Part shown: piece after piece, positions 17,358 through 26,424 of the stretch
Position numbering within the stretch: the stretch's first letter is position 1
Layout: every line of letters starts with the position of its first letter
Assembly (NCBI GenBank): GCA_041501225.1
Contig: JBGQNR010000003.1
Span: forward strand, 1 to 64,000
DNA from: JAFNAG01 sp041501225
Lineage (GTDB): Bacteria > Acidobacteriota > UBA6911
Direction of reading: 5' to 3'
Length of the DNA: 64,000 nt
Notes under the pieces: generated by a model
The model's input: only the letters and a program-made list of their open reading frames with translations
What the model was told of the DNA's origin: nothing
The model's database searches: none
Program-made: the position numbers and the translations under genes

Positions 17358-19058
17358 TCAGTCGTTCATAATCGTGGAGAGATCTCCCACTGGCTCGTTG
17401 AACTCTTTGCAGCGCAGGACACGGCGCACAATCTTGCCGCTCCGTGTCTTGGGTAGAGCATCAATGAATTCAATTTCCTGGGGCATCGCCAGCGGCGACA
17501 GCCGCTTGCGGATGTGATTCATGATTTCCAGCTCGAGGTCGTCCGACGGCTCGAATCCTGGTTTCAAGGCAACAAATGCCTTCACGACTTCCATATTCAC
17601 CGGGTCGGGCTTGGCGACTGCCGCGGATTCCGCCACTGCGGGGTGTTCGAGCAGAGCCGACTCGATTTCGAAAGGACCGACCAGATGCCCGCCGGTGTTG
17701 ATGACATCGTCGTCGCGGCCCACGAACCAGTAGTAGCCGTCCGCATCGATCGAGGCCCGATCGCCGCAAAGATACCAGCCATTCTTGAATTTGGCCTGGT
17801 ATCCCAGCTCGTTGTTCCAGTAGCTGCGCACCTGCGAAGGCCAGCCCGGGCGGAGCGCGATCAATCCGGCTGCCCCTACCTTGCCGATGGGTTCGTAAGT
17901 CACAGGATTCAGCACCGTCGCAGTAATCCCCGGGAAAGGCTTGCCCATCGATCCCGGTTTGATCGGCATGCCGGGGAAGTTGGTGATCACGATGCAGCCG
18001 GTCTCCGTCTGCCAGAAGGTGTCATGAAATTCTTTGCCGAACACCTCTCGCGACCAGATCACCGCTTCGGCGTTGAGCGGTTCGCCGACGCTGCAAAGAT
18101 GGCGTAGGCAGGTCAGGTCATGATTCTTGACCAACGCGTTCCCCTCTTTCATGAGCAGGCGAATGGCCGTGGGTGCGGAATACCAGACCGTGATGCGATG
18201 TTTTTCGATGAATTTATACCAGCGCTCGGCACCGAAGCCGGAATCGAGGACCGCCTGGGTGATGCCGTTTGCCCAGGGACCGATGATTCCATAGGACGTG
18301 CCTGTGACCCATCCTGGATCCGCATTGCACCAGTAAATGTCGTCTGGGCGCAGGTCGAGTACCCATTTGGCGGTGAGATACTGGGAGATGAGGGAATAGT
18401 GAACGTGCTGCGCACCCTTGGGCTGGCCGGTCGTGCCGGAAGTATAGTGCAGAACCGACGGGAATTCGGCCTTGGTCGGATGAACCTCAAAATTCTCGAT
18501 CCGCGGCGTCTTCTCCATTTGAAAGGACGTCTCGCGTTCCTGCAACGGCGCGTCGCCGGCGTCCACGACAATTATGTGACGCAAATCGGGAAGCTGGTTG
18601 CGAATCTTGCGCACCTTAAGGACGTGTTTCTTCTGGGTGATGATTGCGGTGGTTTGAGCGTTGGCCAGCCGTACAAAGAGCGATTCGTCGCCAAATGCCG
18701 AGAACAGCGGTTGTGCCACCGCGCCCGTTTTCAGGATGCCGAGGAAACCGATGTAAAGTTCGGGCACCCGGTCCGTGAACAAGCAGACGCGTTCGCCCGG
18801 CTTGATGCCCAACCCGGCGAGAAAATGGGCGATGGTGTTCGAGAGCAGGCGAATATCATTGTAGGTGAACCGCCTCTCCGTGCCTTGATGGTCTTCCCAG
18901 ATCAGAGCCAGCTTGTCAGCCAGGCCCAGTTTACAAATGCGGTCGCTGCACATCCACCCGATGTTGAGAGGGTCGCCTTTTTTATAACCCAGCTCCTTTT
19001 CGGAAATGGACCAATCAAAGTTGGCTGTCAGTTCCTCATACGATGGATAATGGCTCAT
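17358..19058 (-). CDS. AMP-forming acyl-CoA synthetase (acetyl-CoA synthetase-like)
   Basis: 566 residues of the ANL superfamily. Visible motifs are the phosphate loop YTSGTTGQPKGAQH, the adenine motif WQTETG, the hinge-region YWFVGRDDDVI, and the C-terminal catalytic lysine in PKTRSGKIVRRVLR. It activates a carboxylate with ATP and transfers it to CoA or to a carrier protein. Length and motifs fit acetyl- or short/medium-chain acyl-CoA synthetases. It starts 28 bp after the acpS stop and lies 124 bp before the ACP gene, so it could load that ACP directly, as acyl-ACP ligases do (inference). Confidence 0.88.
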   Translation of the reverse strand: MSHYPSYEELTANFDWSISEKELGYKKGDPLNIGWMCSDRICKLGLADKLALIWEDHQGTERRFTYNDIRLLSNTIAHFLAGLGIKPGERVCLFTDRVPELYIGFLGILKTGAVAQPLFSAFGDESLFVRLANAQTTAIITQKKHVLKVRKIRNQLPDLRHIIVVDAGDAPLQERETSFQMEKTPRIENFEVHPTKAEFPSVLHYTSGTTGQPKGAQHVHYSLISQYLTAKWVLDLRPDDIYWCNADPGWVTGTSYGIIGPWANGITQAVLDSGFGAERWYKFIEKHRITVWYSAPTAIRLLMKEGNALVKNHDLTCLRHLCSVGEPLNAEAVIWSREVFGKEFHDTFWQTETGCIVITNFPGMPIKPGSMGKPFPGITATVLNPVTYEPIGKVGAAGLIALRPGWPSQVRSYWNNELGYQAKFKNGWYLCGDRASIDADGYYWFVGRDDDVINTGGHLVGPFEIESALLEHPAVAESAAVAKPDPVNMEVVKAFVALKPGFEPSDDLELEIMNHIRKRLSPLAMPQEIEFIDALPKTRSGKIVRRVLRCKEFNEPVGDLSTIMND

Positions 19059-19086
19059 AAGTATGTCCGATCTCGTTCCTTATTTT

Positions 19087-19464
19087 TCAATCTTCCAGTA
19101 TTACGACTGCGCCGGCTTGGCCGGCGCTGTGAGTTATGGAGAGCCTGATGCGCCGCACTCCTAATTGTTCGGATGCCGCCTTCAGGCGATCGTGCAGGAT
19201 CACCTTATAACCCTGGCCACTCCCCTGCCCAACCTCGACCTCACGAAATAATGCCAAATCAATGGCCTGCACGCCCAGAGCCTTCATGGTGGCCTCCTTG
19301 GCGGCGAAGCAGGCGGCATAATGACGGGCCGGATTCGGCGCAGCGCCGCAAAAACGGATCTCCCCTGAGGTGAAAATGCCGTGATCAGCCAGCCATTCTC
19401 CTCGCGAAAGCTCCTGCTCGACGCGGCCGGTTTCTAAAAGATCAATCCCTAAACCCAGGATCAT
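19087..19464 (-). CDS. acpS: Holo-[acyl-carrier-protein] synthase
   Basis: 125 residues, normal AcpS length. The N-terminal GLGIDLLETGRVE carries the metal-binding Asp, and CFAAKEATMKALG carries the Glu and Lys of the second motif. It moves the 4'-phosphopantetheine arm from CoA to a serine on ACP. It opens the minus-strand cluster acpS - acyl-CoA synthetase - ACP - Kbl, which suggests a dedicated partner for this ACP, though it may also be the only AcpS in the genome. The ATG at 19464 begins directly with MILGLGIDL, as in the family. Confidence 0.9.
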   Translation of the reverse strand: MILGLGIDLLETGRVEQELSRGEWLADHGIFTSGEIRFCGAAPNPARHYAACFAAKEATMKALGVQAIDLALFREVEVGQGSGQGYKVILHDRLKAASEQLGVRRIRLSITHSAGQAGAVVILED

Positions 19465-19686
19465 TGGCGAACGACCCTTTCGCCTCGAAACTTCTGCCTT
19501 TCAACCGGTAGGTTTTATATATGTAGAGTGCCCTGTGAGCAAGTGAAATTCCGAACTCCGATGTCCCTCCGATTCCATAAGGAAATTCGGCATTTGTGAG
19601 ATTTTCACGGCTGCCGGAATCCCTGTGAACCGAAACCGCATGGAAATCGTTTACCACTACAAGGATTTTATGGAAAGGGAGTGGGC

Positions 19687-19896
19687 ATGAGAAATGGCGT
19701 AAACGACTGGCGCTTTGGGCTTCGATCTCTCAGAAAGCATCCTGGTTTTACCGCGGTCGCCGTGCTGACCCTCGGGCTTGGAATTGGCGCCAGCATGGTG
19801 AATGACTCGGGGCGGTGCAACTGCAGATATAAATTCCACCGCTGCGATTCCCCCTGTTTTGAGATTGCATCTTGTGCTCCAATAGGGAGAATCTGA
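19687..19896 (+). pseudogene. ADOP permease N-terminal remnant
   Basis: A frame with a good ribosome site (AAGGGAG before the ATG at 19687) begins like an ADOP/MacB permease: DWRFGLRSLRKHPGFTAVAV followed by LTLGLGIGA. The match breaks off at about 19795, where the family continues NxxIFSVVNxVLLRPLP. The last 34 codons are unrelated and Cys rich. A complete ADOP gene begins 26 bp after the stop. This looks like the stump of a deleted tandem copy that kept its translation start. It could still produce a 69-residue membrane peptide. Confidence 0.72.
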
Positions 19897-19921
19897 CACT
19901 GAATAATGCAGAGGATGGGAT

Positions 19922-22390
19922 ATGGAATCGCTGATTCAGGACCTCCGGTTCAGTCTGAAGCTGTTGTGGAAGGACAAGGGATTTTCGGCCACAGCCATTG
20001 CCACGCTGGCTGTCTGCATTGGCGCGAACGCAGCCGTTTTCAGCGTGATCAATGCTGTGGTTTTGCGGCCATTGCCGGTGCCTGAGCCCGATCGCCTTGT
20101 CTCGATGATGAACAGCTATCCCAAGGCGGGAGTGGAAAGGGCGAGCAACGGTGTCCCGGACTATTACGACCGCCTTCGCGATGTGAGTGCATGCGAAGAA
20201 CAGGCGCTCTACAACACGCCCAGAGTGACGATCGGCGAGAAAGGATCCGTCGAGCAGGTGCGGGCCATGAATGTGACGCCTTCGTTTTTCCGACTGCTGC
20301 GCGTCCATCCGCTGCTCGGACGCATTTTCACTGAAGAGGAGGGAACGACAGGAAAAGAGCGCAAGGTCATCCTAAGTTACGCGTTCTGGCAGCGGCTCTT
20401 CGGAGGCCAAAATTCCGTGCTCGGCAAGGACCTGCGCATCTATGGCAATCCATACACGATCGTGGGCGTCATGCCGAAGAGTTTTTCCCTTGCGGGTTCC
20501 GATATTCAACTCTGGCGGCCTCTGGCTTTTACTCCCGAACAAAAGTCGGATTCAGCTCGCCACAGCAATAGCTATCAGATGCTTGGGCGCCTGAAACCAA
20601 GCGCCAGCCTGGAACAGGCGCAGGCTCAGGTCAATGCAATCAACGCCGCCAACCTCGAACGATTTCCCGAGATGAAGCAGATCATCGTCAATGCCGGCTT
20701 CAACACGCGCGTAGTGCCCCTGCAGGATGACCTCATCCGGGATGTCAAGAGCACGCTGTTCCTACTTTGGGGCGGAGCCCTCTTTGTGCTTCTGATCGGG
20801 GCTGTCAATATCGCAAACATTGTCTTGGCCCGGTCAAGCGGGCGCATAAGAGAGATCGCCACCCGGTTCGCGCTCGGCGCCGGCCGCTGGCGCATTACAC
20901 GGCAGCTCATGACCGAGAGTCTGCTCCTGACCTGCTTCAGCGCCGGATTGGGCTTGATTCTCGGCTACTGGGGATTGAAGGCTCTGAATCAAATCGGGCT
21001 CGACCGCATACCCAGGGCCGATGAAGTGGCGCTGGATGGCGCGGTCGCCATTTTCATCCTGGGACTTGCGCTGGTTGTAGGAGTGGCGATAGGGCTGATC
21101 CCGATGATCCAGGCGCTCCATGTGAACCTTAATCTGGTTTTTCGTCAGGACGGCCGCGCCGGGACCAGCCGCGGAGCACGCGCCTTGCGGAACGCCCTGG
21201 CTGTGGCGCAGATTGCGATCGCGCTCGTCCTGCTCATCGGCGCCGGATTGCTGCTCGCCAGTTTCCGCAGAGTTATCGCCATCAATCCCGGTTTCGGCAC
21301 TCCTCAACAAGTGCTGACGGGATCTGTGACCCTGCCCGCGGTACGCTATAAGAGCGACGCCGATACGCGCACATTCATGGCTCGCGCCCTCGAAAGCATT
21401 CGCAGTATGCCGGACGTCATGCAGGCGGGTGCCACCGATACCATCCCTTTCGGAAGTCGCAATAGCGACAGCGTGATCCTGGCGGAAGGGTACGAAATGA
21501 AACCCGGCGAATCGCTCGTGTCTCCCAACCAGGTTGTCGTTACTCCCGGCTATTTTGAGGCGATGGGAATCCCGCTCCTTCAGGGACGCCGATTCGACGA
21601 GCGGGACGTGGAGAAATCGACGCAGGTGATCATTGTGGACGATCGGCTGGCGCGCCGGTTTTGGGGTGACAAGAGCCCTATTGGCAGGCGCATGTGGAGG
21701 CCCTCCAGCGCCCAAAATATTCTCCACCCCGATGAAACCTCTCAGTGGTACACGGTGGTGGGTGTCATCCGCAGCGTCAAACTTCGAGCCCTGGTGGACA
21801 CGGACGAGAGAGTCGGCGCCTACTTTTTCCCCTTTGCCCAGTCGCCGAGTGCCACGGTGACCTTCGCCTTGAAATGCTCTCGCAACCCGGCCGGCCTAAT
21901 TTCCGGACTGAGGGGCAGAATTGCGGAACTTGATCCCGAGCTTCCCCTGTACGATGTGCGGACGATGCAGGAGCGTACGGAAGAATCCCTGACCTCCCGC
22001 CGATCGCCCCTCCTACTGTCCATGGTCTTTGGTCTGGTTGCGCTTTTTCTCGCCGGCCTGGGAATCTACGGAGTGCTGGCTTACATGGTCGCCCAGCGAA
22101 CCAAGGAAATCGGCATCCGCATGGCTGTGGGGAGCACCCCGGAAGGGATCTTTCACCTGATTTTCAAAGAAGGAGTCATCATCCTTGCCATTGGATTCGG
22201 CCTCGGTTTATCGGGAGCGCTGGCATTGGGGAAATATGTGCAGAGCCTCCTCTATGGAGTTCAGCCGACGGAACCGGCGGTTCTGCTGTCCGTGACCGCC
22301 ATTCTCGCAGTCGTCGCGCTGGCGGCCTGTGCCTTGCCCGCCCGCCGGGCGACCCGGGTTGATCCGATTATGGCGCTCCGGTGCGAATAG
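19922..22390 (+). CDS. ADOP: acidobacterial duplicated orphan permease
   Basis: 822 residues with two MacB-type halves. The N-terminus (DLRFSLKLLWKDKGFSATAI and GANAAVFSVINAVVLRPLPVPEPDRL) is the ADOP signature. A periplasmic domain (about 60-260) leads into a first FtsX block (about 280-410, with IREIATRFALGAGR), then a second periplasmic domain and a second FtsX block (about 695-815, with QRTKEIGIRMAVGSTP), ending in DPIMALRCE. These proteins have no ATPase domain and usually no ATPase neighbour; they are strongly expanded in Acidobacteriota and their role is unsettled. GAGG lies 7 nt before the ATG. The remnant just upstream suggests a former tandem pair. Confidence 0.9.
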   Translation: MESLIQDLRFSLKLLWKDKGFSATAIATLAVCIGANAAVFSVINAVVLRPLPVPEPDRLVSMMNSYPKAGVERASNGVPDYYDRLRDVSACEEQALYNTPRVTIGEKGSVEQVRAMNVTPSFFRLLRVHPLLGRIFTEEEGTTGKERKVILSYAFWQRLFGGQNSVLGKDLRIYGNPYTIVGVMPKSFSLAGSDIQLWRPLAFTPEQKSDSARHSNSYQMLGRLKPSASLEQAQAQVNAINAANLERFPEMKQIIVNAGFNTRVVPLQDDLIRDVKSTLFLLWGGALFVLLIGAVNIANIVLARSSGRIREIATRFALGAGRWRITRQLMTESLLLTCFSAGLGLILGYWGLKALNQIGLDRIPRADEVALDGAVAIFILGLALVVGVAIGLIPMIQALHVNLNLVFRQDGRAGTSRGARALRNALAVAQIAIALVLLIGAGLLLASFRRVIAINPGFGTPQQVLTGSVTLPAVRYKSDADTRTFMARALESIRSMPDVMQAGATDTIPFGSRNSDSVILAEGYEMKPGESLVSPNQVVVTPGYFEAMGIPLLQGRRFDERDVEKSTQVIIVDDRLARRFWGDKSPIGRRMWRPSSAQNILHPDETSQWYTVVGVIRSVKLRALVDTDERVGAYFFPFAQSPSATVTFALKCSRNPAGLISGLRGRIAELDPELPLYDVRTMQERTEESLTSRRSPLLLSMVFGLVALFLAGLGIYGVLAYMVAQRTKEIGIRMAVGSTPEGIFHLIFKEGVIILAIGFGLGLSGALALGKYVQSLLYGVQPTEPAVLLSVTAILAVVALAACALPARRATRVDPIMALRCE

Positions 22391-22704
22391 GCTCTTGGGA
22401 TCGTGCGGGGCATTCCCCGATGTCATCATAGCCAACCTCCGGCTCACCACCTCCGACCTGAGAACAATCGCTAAACTCGGTGGCGGGTGCTGAATTCGCT
22501 TTCGCGGGCATGAGGGCACTATCGGTGCATGGGGGAGTGCGTCGGGGATTAGGGCATTTTGGGATCTGGACTCTCTCTCCCTGGCAATCTGCGCAATAGT
22601 TGCAGAGATAATGCCTGCGCAATCCATTTGAAATTAAAGTGCTGATTTACTTGAAGAAAGAGCACTTTTAATACTTCGAGTGAATGCATGTTTTGCAGTG
22701 CAGG
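22391..22704. other. Convergent intergenic region
   Basis: 314 bp between the ADOP gene and the NtrC-type regulator, which converge. Apart from the hairpin at 22633-22672 I see no gene. The short CCTCCGGCTCACCACCTCCG stretch resembles low-complexity DNA also seen near 45040. Confidence 0.5.
22633..22672. terminator. AT-rich hairpin between convergent genes
   Basis: ATTAAAGTGCT (22633-22643) pairs with AGCACTTTTAAT (22661-22672) around a 17-nt loop. With A/T-rich outer stem on both sides it could work in both directions for the ADOP and the regulator genes. Confidence 0.45.
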
Positions 22705-24069
22705 CTACTGCCGGTCGAGATGGTATCTGCGGATCTTGTAGTGCAAGGCACGCAGGCTGATCCCCATCAGCGCGGCAGCTTTCCGACGGTTGTGCGTGAT
22801 CCGGGCAAAAACGTTGTCGATCACCGTTTTTTCGATTTCTTGCAGGGGTTGATCGAGCGGGACCGTGATCATCGGGCGGGCATCAGGCTCCTTTTGGATG
22901 GGACTGGGCAGATCCCTTGGCTCCAGGGAGTCGGTGCGCGCCAGGAGCACCATGCGCTCCACGACGTTGCGCAATTCTCGGACATTGCCCGGCCATGAAT
23001 AATGGAGCATCAGATCCATGGTGCGATCCGCGAACTTTTTCAGCTCTTTTTGGTGGAGCCGGCAGAATTCCTCGAGGAATGCCTGCGCAAGCACCGGGAT
23101 ATCCTCTTTGCGGTCGCGCAGTGCCGGCATGGCGATCGGGACGACATTGAGACGGTAGTAGAGGTCCTCCCGGAAACGCTTTTCTGCAATCTCCGAGGTC
23201 AGTTCCTTGTTGGTTGCCGCAATAAAGCGTACGTCGACCTTGACAACCTTCGTGCCTCCCAGCCTTCTAAGCTCGCGTTCCTGCAGCACCCTGAGCAGAT
23301 CGACCTGGGTCATGGGAGTCATATCGCCGACTTCATCCAGGAAGAGGGTTCCGCCGGAGGCTAACTCTATACGCCCCAGCTTCATGCCGACGGCTCCGGT
23401 GAACGCACCTTTCTCATAGCCGAACAGTTCACTCTCGAGCAGGGTGTCGGGCAGGGCGCCGCAGTTGAGCGTCACAAACGGTCCATCCCGGCGAAGGCTG
23501 CGGCTGTGGAGCGCGCGCGCCACGAGTTCCTTGCCGGTGCCGCTTTCGCCCGTGATAAGGACGGTGGCGCTGGTGGGAGCTACTTCGGAAATGACTTTGA
23601 AGATCTGGCGAATCCGGTTGCTGTTGCCGATGATGTTGGAGAACTCCTCCTTGACGCTCAGACGGCGGCGCAGGTTGCGGTTTTCGATGGAAAGGCGCTG
23701 TTTCTCGAGTGCTTTTTCGATCAGCAGGGAGAGGCGCTGCCGGTCGACCGGCTTGGAAAGATAATCATAGGCGCCGACCTTCATCGCTTCGACGGCGTTT
23801 TCGACGCTGCCGTAAGCCGTGAGCAGGATCATCTCGGTTTCCGGGCAGTTCTCACGCAGCCAGCGCAGCAGGTCCATGCCCGATTCGCCGTCCATGCGCA
23901 TGTCGGAAACAACAACCTGAAAGTAATCTGCACCTAGCGCCGCCACCGCTTGCTCGACGGATGGGGCGGTGCTCACCTCGTAGCCATCATCTCTTAGGAG
24001 GGTCGCCAGGGCCTCGCGAATGTTGATTTCATCATCCACGACCAAAACTTTTGCCGGAGCTTTAGACAT
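22705..24069 (-). CDS. NtrC-family sigma-54-dependent response regulator
   Basis: 454 residues in three parts. A receiver domain (about 5-120) has the phosphorylation site Asp56 in VVVSDMRMDG and the conserved Lys in YLSKPVD. The AAA+ domain (about 145-380) has Walker A GESGTGKE, the sigma-54 contact loop GAFTGA, and Walker B GGTLFLDEVGD. A Fis-type helix-turn-helix (NRRKAAALMGISLRALHYKIRRY) closes the protein. The ATG at 24069 overlaps the kinase stop by 8 nt, which implies coupled translation; the longer frame has no support. It activates sigma-54 promoters, and a strong candidate lies at 25689-25705 in the divergent gap. Confidence 0.93.
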   Translation of the reverse strand: MSKAPAKVLVVDDEINIREALATLLRDDGYEVSTAPSVEQAVAALGADYFQVVVSDMRMDGESGMDLLRWLRENCPETEMILLTAYGSVENAVEAMKVGAYDYLSKPVDRQRLSLLIEKALEKQRLSIENRNLRRRLSVKEEFSNIIGNSNRIRQIFKVISEVAPTSATVLITGESGTGKELVARALHSRSLRRDGPFVTLNCGALPDTLLESELFGYEKGAFTGAVGMKLGRIELASGGTLFLDEVGDMTPMTQVDLLRVLQERELRRLGGTKVVKVDVRFIAATNKELTSEIAEKRFREDLYYRLNVVPIAMPALRDRKEDIPVLAQAFLEEFCRLHQKELKKFADRTMDLMLHYSWPGNVRELRNVVERMVLLARTDSLEPRDLPSPIQKEPDARPMITVPLDQPLQEIEKTVIDNVFARITHNRRKAAALMGISLRALHYKIRRYHLDRQ

Positions 24070-25459
24070 GGGAGGTTGCCTCACTCTTTCCACTCGGGAC
24101 GTGCAACGGCAGCTCGATGGTGAAAGTCGTGCCTTCCCCAGGTCTGCTCGCAACCCGGATGGAACCCTTATGCTGATGAATAACGCGGTGAACAATCGTC
24201 AGACCCAGGCCAGTGCCCTTGGGCCTCGTGGTAAAAAACGGATCGAACAACCTCGCGATCTGGTCCTGCGGGATGCCGATCCCCGTGTCCTGGATGCGCA
24301 CAACCGCCAGGTCCTCGGTGCCGACGCCGCCTTGATGCCTGGAAATCCCGGCGACGATGCGAAGTGACCCGCCGCTCGGCATCGCCTCCAGGCTGTTGAT
24401 CAAAAGGTTGAGGATCGCCTGTTTGAGCTGATCCTCGGATCCGAAGATAATCGGATTTCCTTCGGTCGAGAGTTCAAGCTTGACTTTGCGCGAGCGGGCC
24501 TGGTTGTAAAGCAGATCGACGATCTGGCGCAGGATGGCATCCAGGCGAATCTCCGCGGATGAGGCGCTGCTGGGCCGGGCGAATGACAGGAAATTTTCCA
24601 CAATCGCGGCCAGCCGGGAGATCTCCGATTCGAGGATCTTGACGTATTTGCGGGTTTTGTCGTCTTCCGGTACTTCCGGCTTAAATGCTGCCATGCTGCG
24701 TTCGAGCAAGGCGAGGTTGAGATCCAGCGCCTCGAGCGGATTGCGGATTTCGTGCGCCATGGCCGCCGCCAATGTTCCCAGCGCGGACAAGCGCTCCGCG
24801 GTGTGCATCTGCCTTTCCATGCGCACGATGTCCCGGACGTCGTGTACCAGAAGGAGCGTGCCGGTGGTGCGCTTATGGGGGTCTTTGAGCGGCAGGGTAG
24901 TGACTCGGACTGGCCATGGATCTGAAGGGTCGCCCAGATCATGCTCTATGTCCTGCACATAGACACCCTGCCTGGTCGCAGCCTTGACGATCTCCCGCAA
25001 TCCCGGTCGCTTTTCCAGCACATTCAAGATATCGAGGCTGGCATAGCCCGGAGGAATTTCGGGCAGGAGCCGGCGCGCGCTGTCATTCGCCATCGTGAGT
25101 AAATCCTTGTCGTCCAGCACCACGACCCCGATGCTGAGGCTGTCCAGGATCTGGAGCAGCAGGATCCGTATCCGCTCCCGGGCGATGAGGTTGCTACGAT
25201 CGCGTAGGATCGCCGCGGCGCTTGCCACGGTTAGCAAGCCGCAAACGGAGTAAATCACCGGCAGCGGCACGGCTTGCGCGTTGATGGGGAACAGCTGGGT
25301 ACCGAAGTAATTGCGCTCGCGCGCGCGCATCGAGATTTCCCAATGGAAGGCTAACAGCAACAACCAGAGAAAAACGTTGAAGATGCCAAGCAGAGTCCAG
25401 AGAAAAATCCTGGGCATCGGTCGACTTTCTTTCAACCTCTGATGCAAATGCGCCGGCAT
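24062..25459 (-). CDS. Membrane histidine kinase, partner of the NtrC-type regulator
   Basis: 465 residues. The ATG at 25459 has AGGAGG 4 nt upstream. Two membrane helices (about 17-38 and 65-85) enclose a short periplasmic loop of roughly 25 residues, so sensing may occur in the membrane or cytoplasm. A PAS-like domain follows (about 105-215), then the H-box AMAHEIRNPLEALDLNL and a HATPase domain with NLLINSLEAM, DTGIGIP and KGTGLGLTIV. It phosphorylates the regulator whose start codon overlaps its stop. The pair is divergent from the lipoprotein and L,D-transpeptidase operon, which is the likely target (inference). Confidence 0.92.
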   Translation of the reverse strand: MPAHLHQRLKESRPMPRIFLWTLLGIFNVFLWLLLLAFHWEISMRARERNYFGTQLFPINAQAVPLPVIYSVCGLLTVASAAAILRDRSNLIARERIRILLLQILDSLSIGVVVLDDKDLLTMANDSARRLLPEIPPGYASLDILNVLEKRPGLREIVKAATRQGVYVQDIEHDLGDPSDPWPVRVTTLPLKDPHKRTTGTLLLVHDVRDIVRMERQMHTAERLSALGTLAAAMAHEIRNPLEALDLNLALLERSMAAFKPEVPEDDKTRKYVKILESEISRLAAIVENFLSFARPSSASSAEIRLDAILRQIVDLLYNQARSRKVKLELSTEGNPIIFGSEDQLKQAILNLLINSLEAMPSGGSLRIVAGISRHQGGVGTEDLAVVRIQDTGIGIPQDQIARLFDPFFTTRPKGTGLGLTIVHRVIHQHKGSIRVASRPGEGTTFTIELPLHVPSGKSEATSHV

Positions 25460-25610
25460 TAGTCCTCCTGCATACTCAGGCTCATCCAGGAAACTTCAAG
25501 AATAACATGAATTTGATGCTGGATATGCAAAATCTGCAGACTTGGTGTCGATGGCTATCATCGTGCCCGGGGGCGTCCCTTTAATCCGCAGGATGCAGGC
25601 GCTTGGGATA

Positions 25611-25640
25611 TTTACGTAAACTAATATATTTCAATATATT
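25611..25640. promoter_or_regulatory. Tandem dyads, possible activator binding sites
   Basis: The palindrome TTTACGTAAA (25611-25620) is followed by AATATATT-TC-AATATATT (25623-25640). They lie about 50-80 bp upstream of the -24 element of the sigma-54 promoter and 150-180 bp upstream of the kinase start. Binding by the neighbouring NtrC-type protein or by IHF is inference. Such enhancer dyads usually sit 80-150 bp from the start site, which fits. Confidence 0.4.
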
Positions 25641-25688
25641 ATGGACGCAACTCTCCCGAGTCCCTAAGAAAGGTTCACGCTCTGGTCT

Positions 25689-25705
25689 CTGGTACGGGAA
25701 TTGCT
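25689..25705 (+). promoter_or_regulatory. Sigma-54 (-24/-12) promoter
   Basis: CTGGTACGGGAATTGCT differs from the YTGGCACG-N4-TTGCW consensus at one position. The GG (25691-25692) and GC (25703-25704) are 10 nt apart, the spacing the sigma factor requires. A transcript would start near 25716, about 70 nt before the lipoprotein ATG. The flanking 326-bp gap (25460-25785) holds no gene. A sigma-54 activator is encoded by the divergent operon, which strengthens the call. Confidence 0.78.
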
Positions 25706-25785
25706 ATTGACCATTGGGTTAATCCTTTGTGATTGCGAATGATGTGAAATCTAGAGATTGACATCTCAAATTGTCAGGAGTGAAT

Positions 25786-26400
25786 ATGAAAAAGGTAACG
25801 ATAAGATTAGGGTTGATCGTGGCGTTTTCCATGATGGCCTCTCTGCTTTTCTTCGCTTGCGCCTCCGCGCCCAAGGAAGAGATTGCGGCGACCCAAGCTG
25901 CCATCCAGACCGCGCAGACCGATGATGTTCGGACGTACGCAGAAGAAAGCCTCAAAGATGCAACCGATACGATGGCCAAGGCGACGGCCGAAGTGCAGAC
26001 GCAGGACGACAAGTTCGCTCTGTCTCGCGACTACAAGGTTGCCTCAGATCTGTTGAAGCAGGCCAAGGAGAAGGCAGCCAAGGCTGTGACCGATGCTCAG
26101 GCCAACAAGGCGAAGGCCAAGGCGGACGCTGAGGCTTTGATTGCCTCGCTAACCCCGATGCTTGCCGATGCCAAGAAGGCCCTTGCCACGGCTCCGAGAG
26201 GGAAGGACACGAAGGCCGAATTGGAAGCGCTGCAGTCGGATCTGAAGAGTGCTGAGGAAGCGGCAACGGCAGCCACTCAGGCGATGTCCCAGGAGAAGTT
26301 CAAGGACGCGCTTGCCGAGGCCAACACGGCCAAGACGAAGGCCAGCGGCGTGATCGAGCAGGTCGATGCCGCGAAGGCGAAGCTGAAGGGCCGCAAGTAG
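25786..26400 (+). CDS. Long helical lipoprotein ending in Arg-Lys; possible peptidoglycan tether
   Basis: 204 residues. The ATG at 25786 has AGGAG 5 nt upstream. A lipoprotein signal ends in LLFFAC, making Cys25 the lipidated residue; Ala and Ser follow, which does not signal inner-membrane retention. Nearly all the rest is Ala, Lys, Asp, Glu and Gln, predicting long helices or coiled coil, similar in flavour to DUF4398 proteins. The last residues are LKGRK. E. coli Lpp also ends in Arg-Lys, and its terminal lysine is joined to diaminopimelate by L,D-transpeptidases. Two such enzymes follow in this operon. A tether role is inference; the sequence is much longer than Lpp (58 residues mature). 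Confidence 0.75.
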   Translation: MKKVTIRLGLIVAFSMMASLLFFACASAPKEEIAATQAAIQTAQTDDVRTYAEESLKDATDTMAKATAEVQTQDDKFALSRDYKVASDLLKQAKEKAAKAVTDAQANKAKAKADAEALIASLTPMLADAKKALATAPRGKDTKAELEALQSDLKSAEEAATAATQAMSQEKFKDALAEANTAKTKASGVIEQVDAAKAKLKGRK

Positions 26401-26424
26401 TCCATCGCTGTTTCAGGAAGGTAA

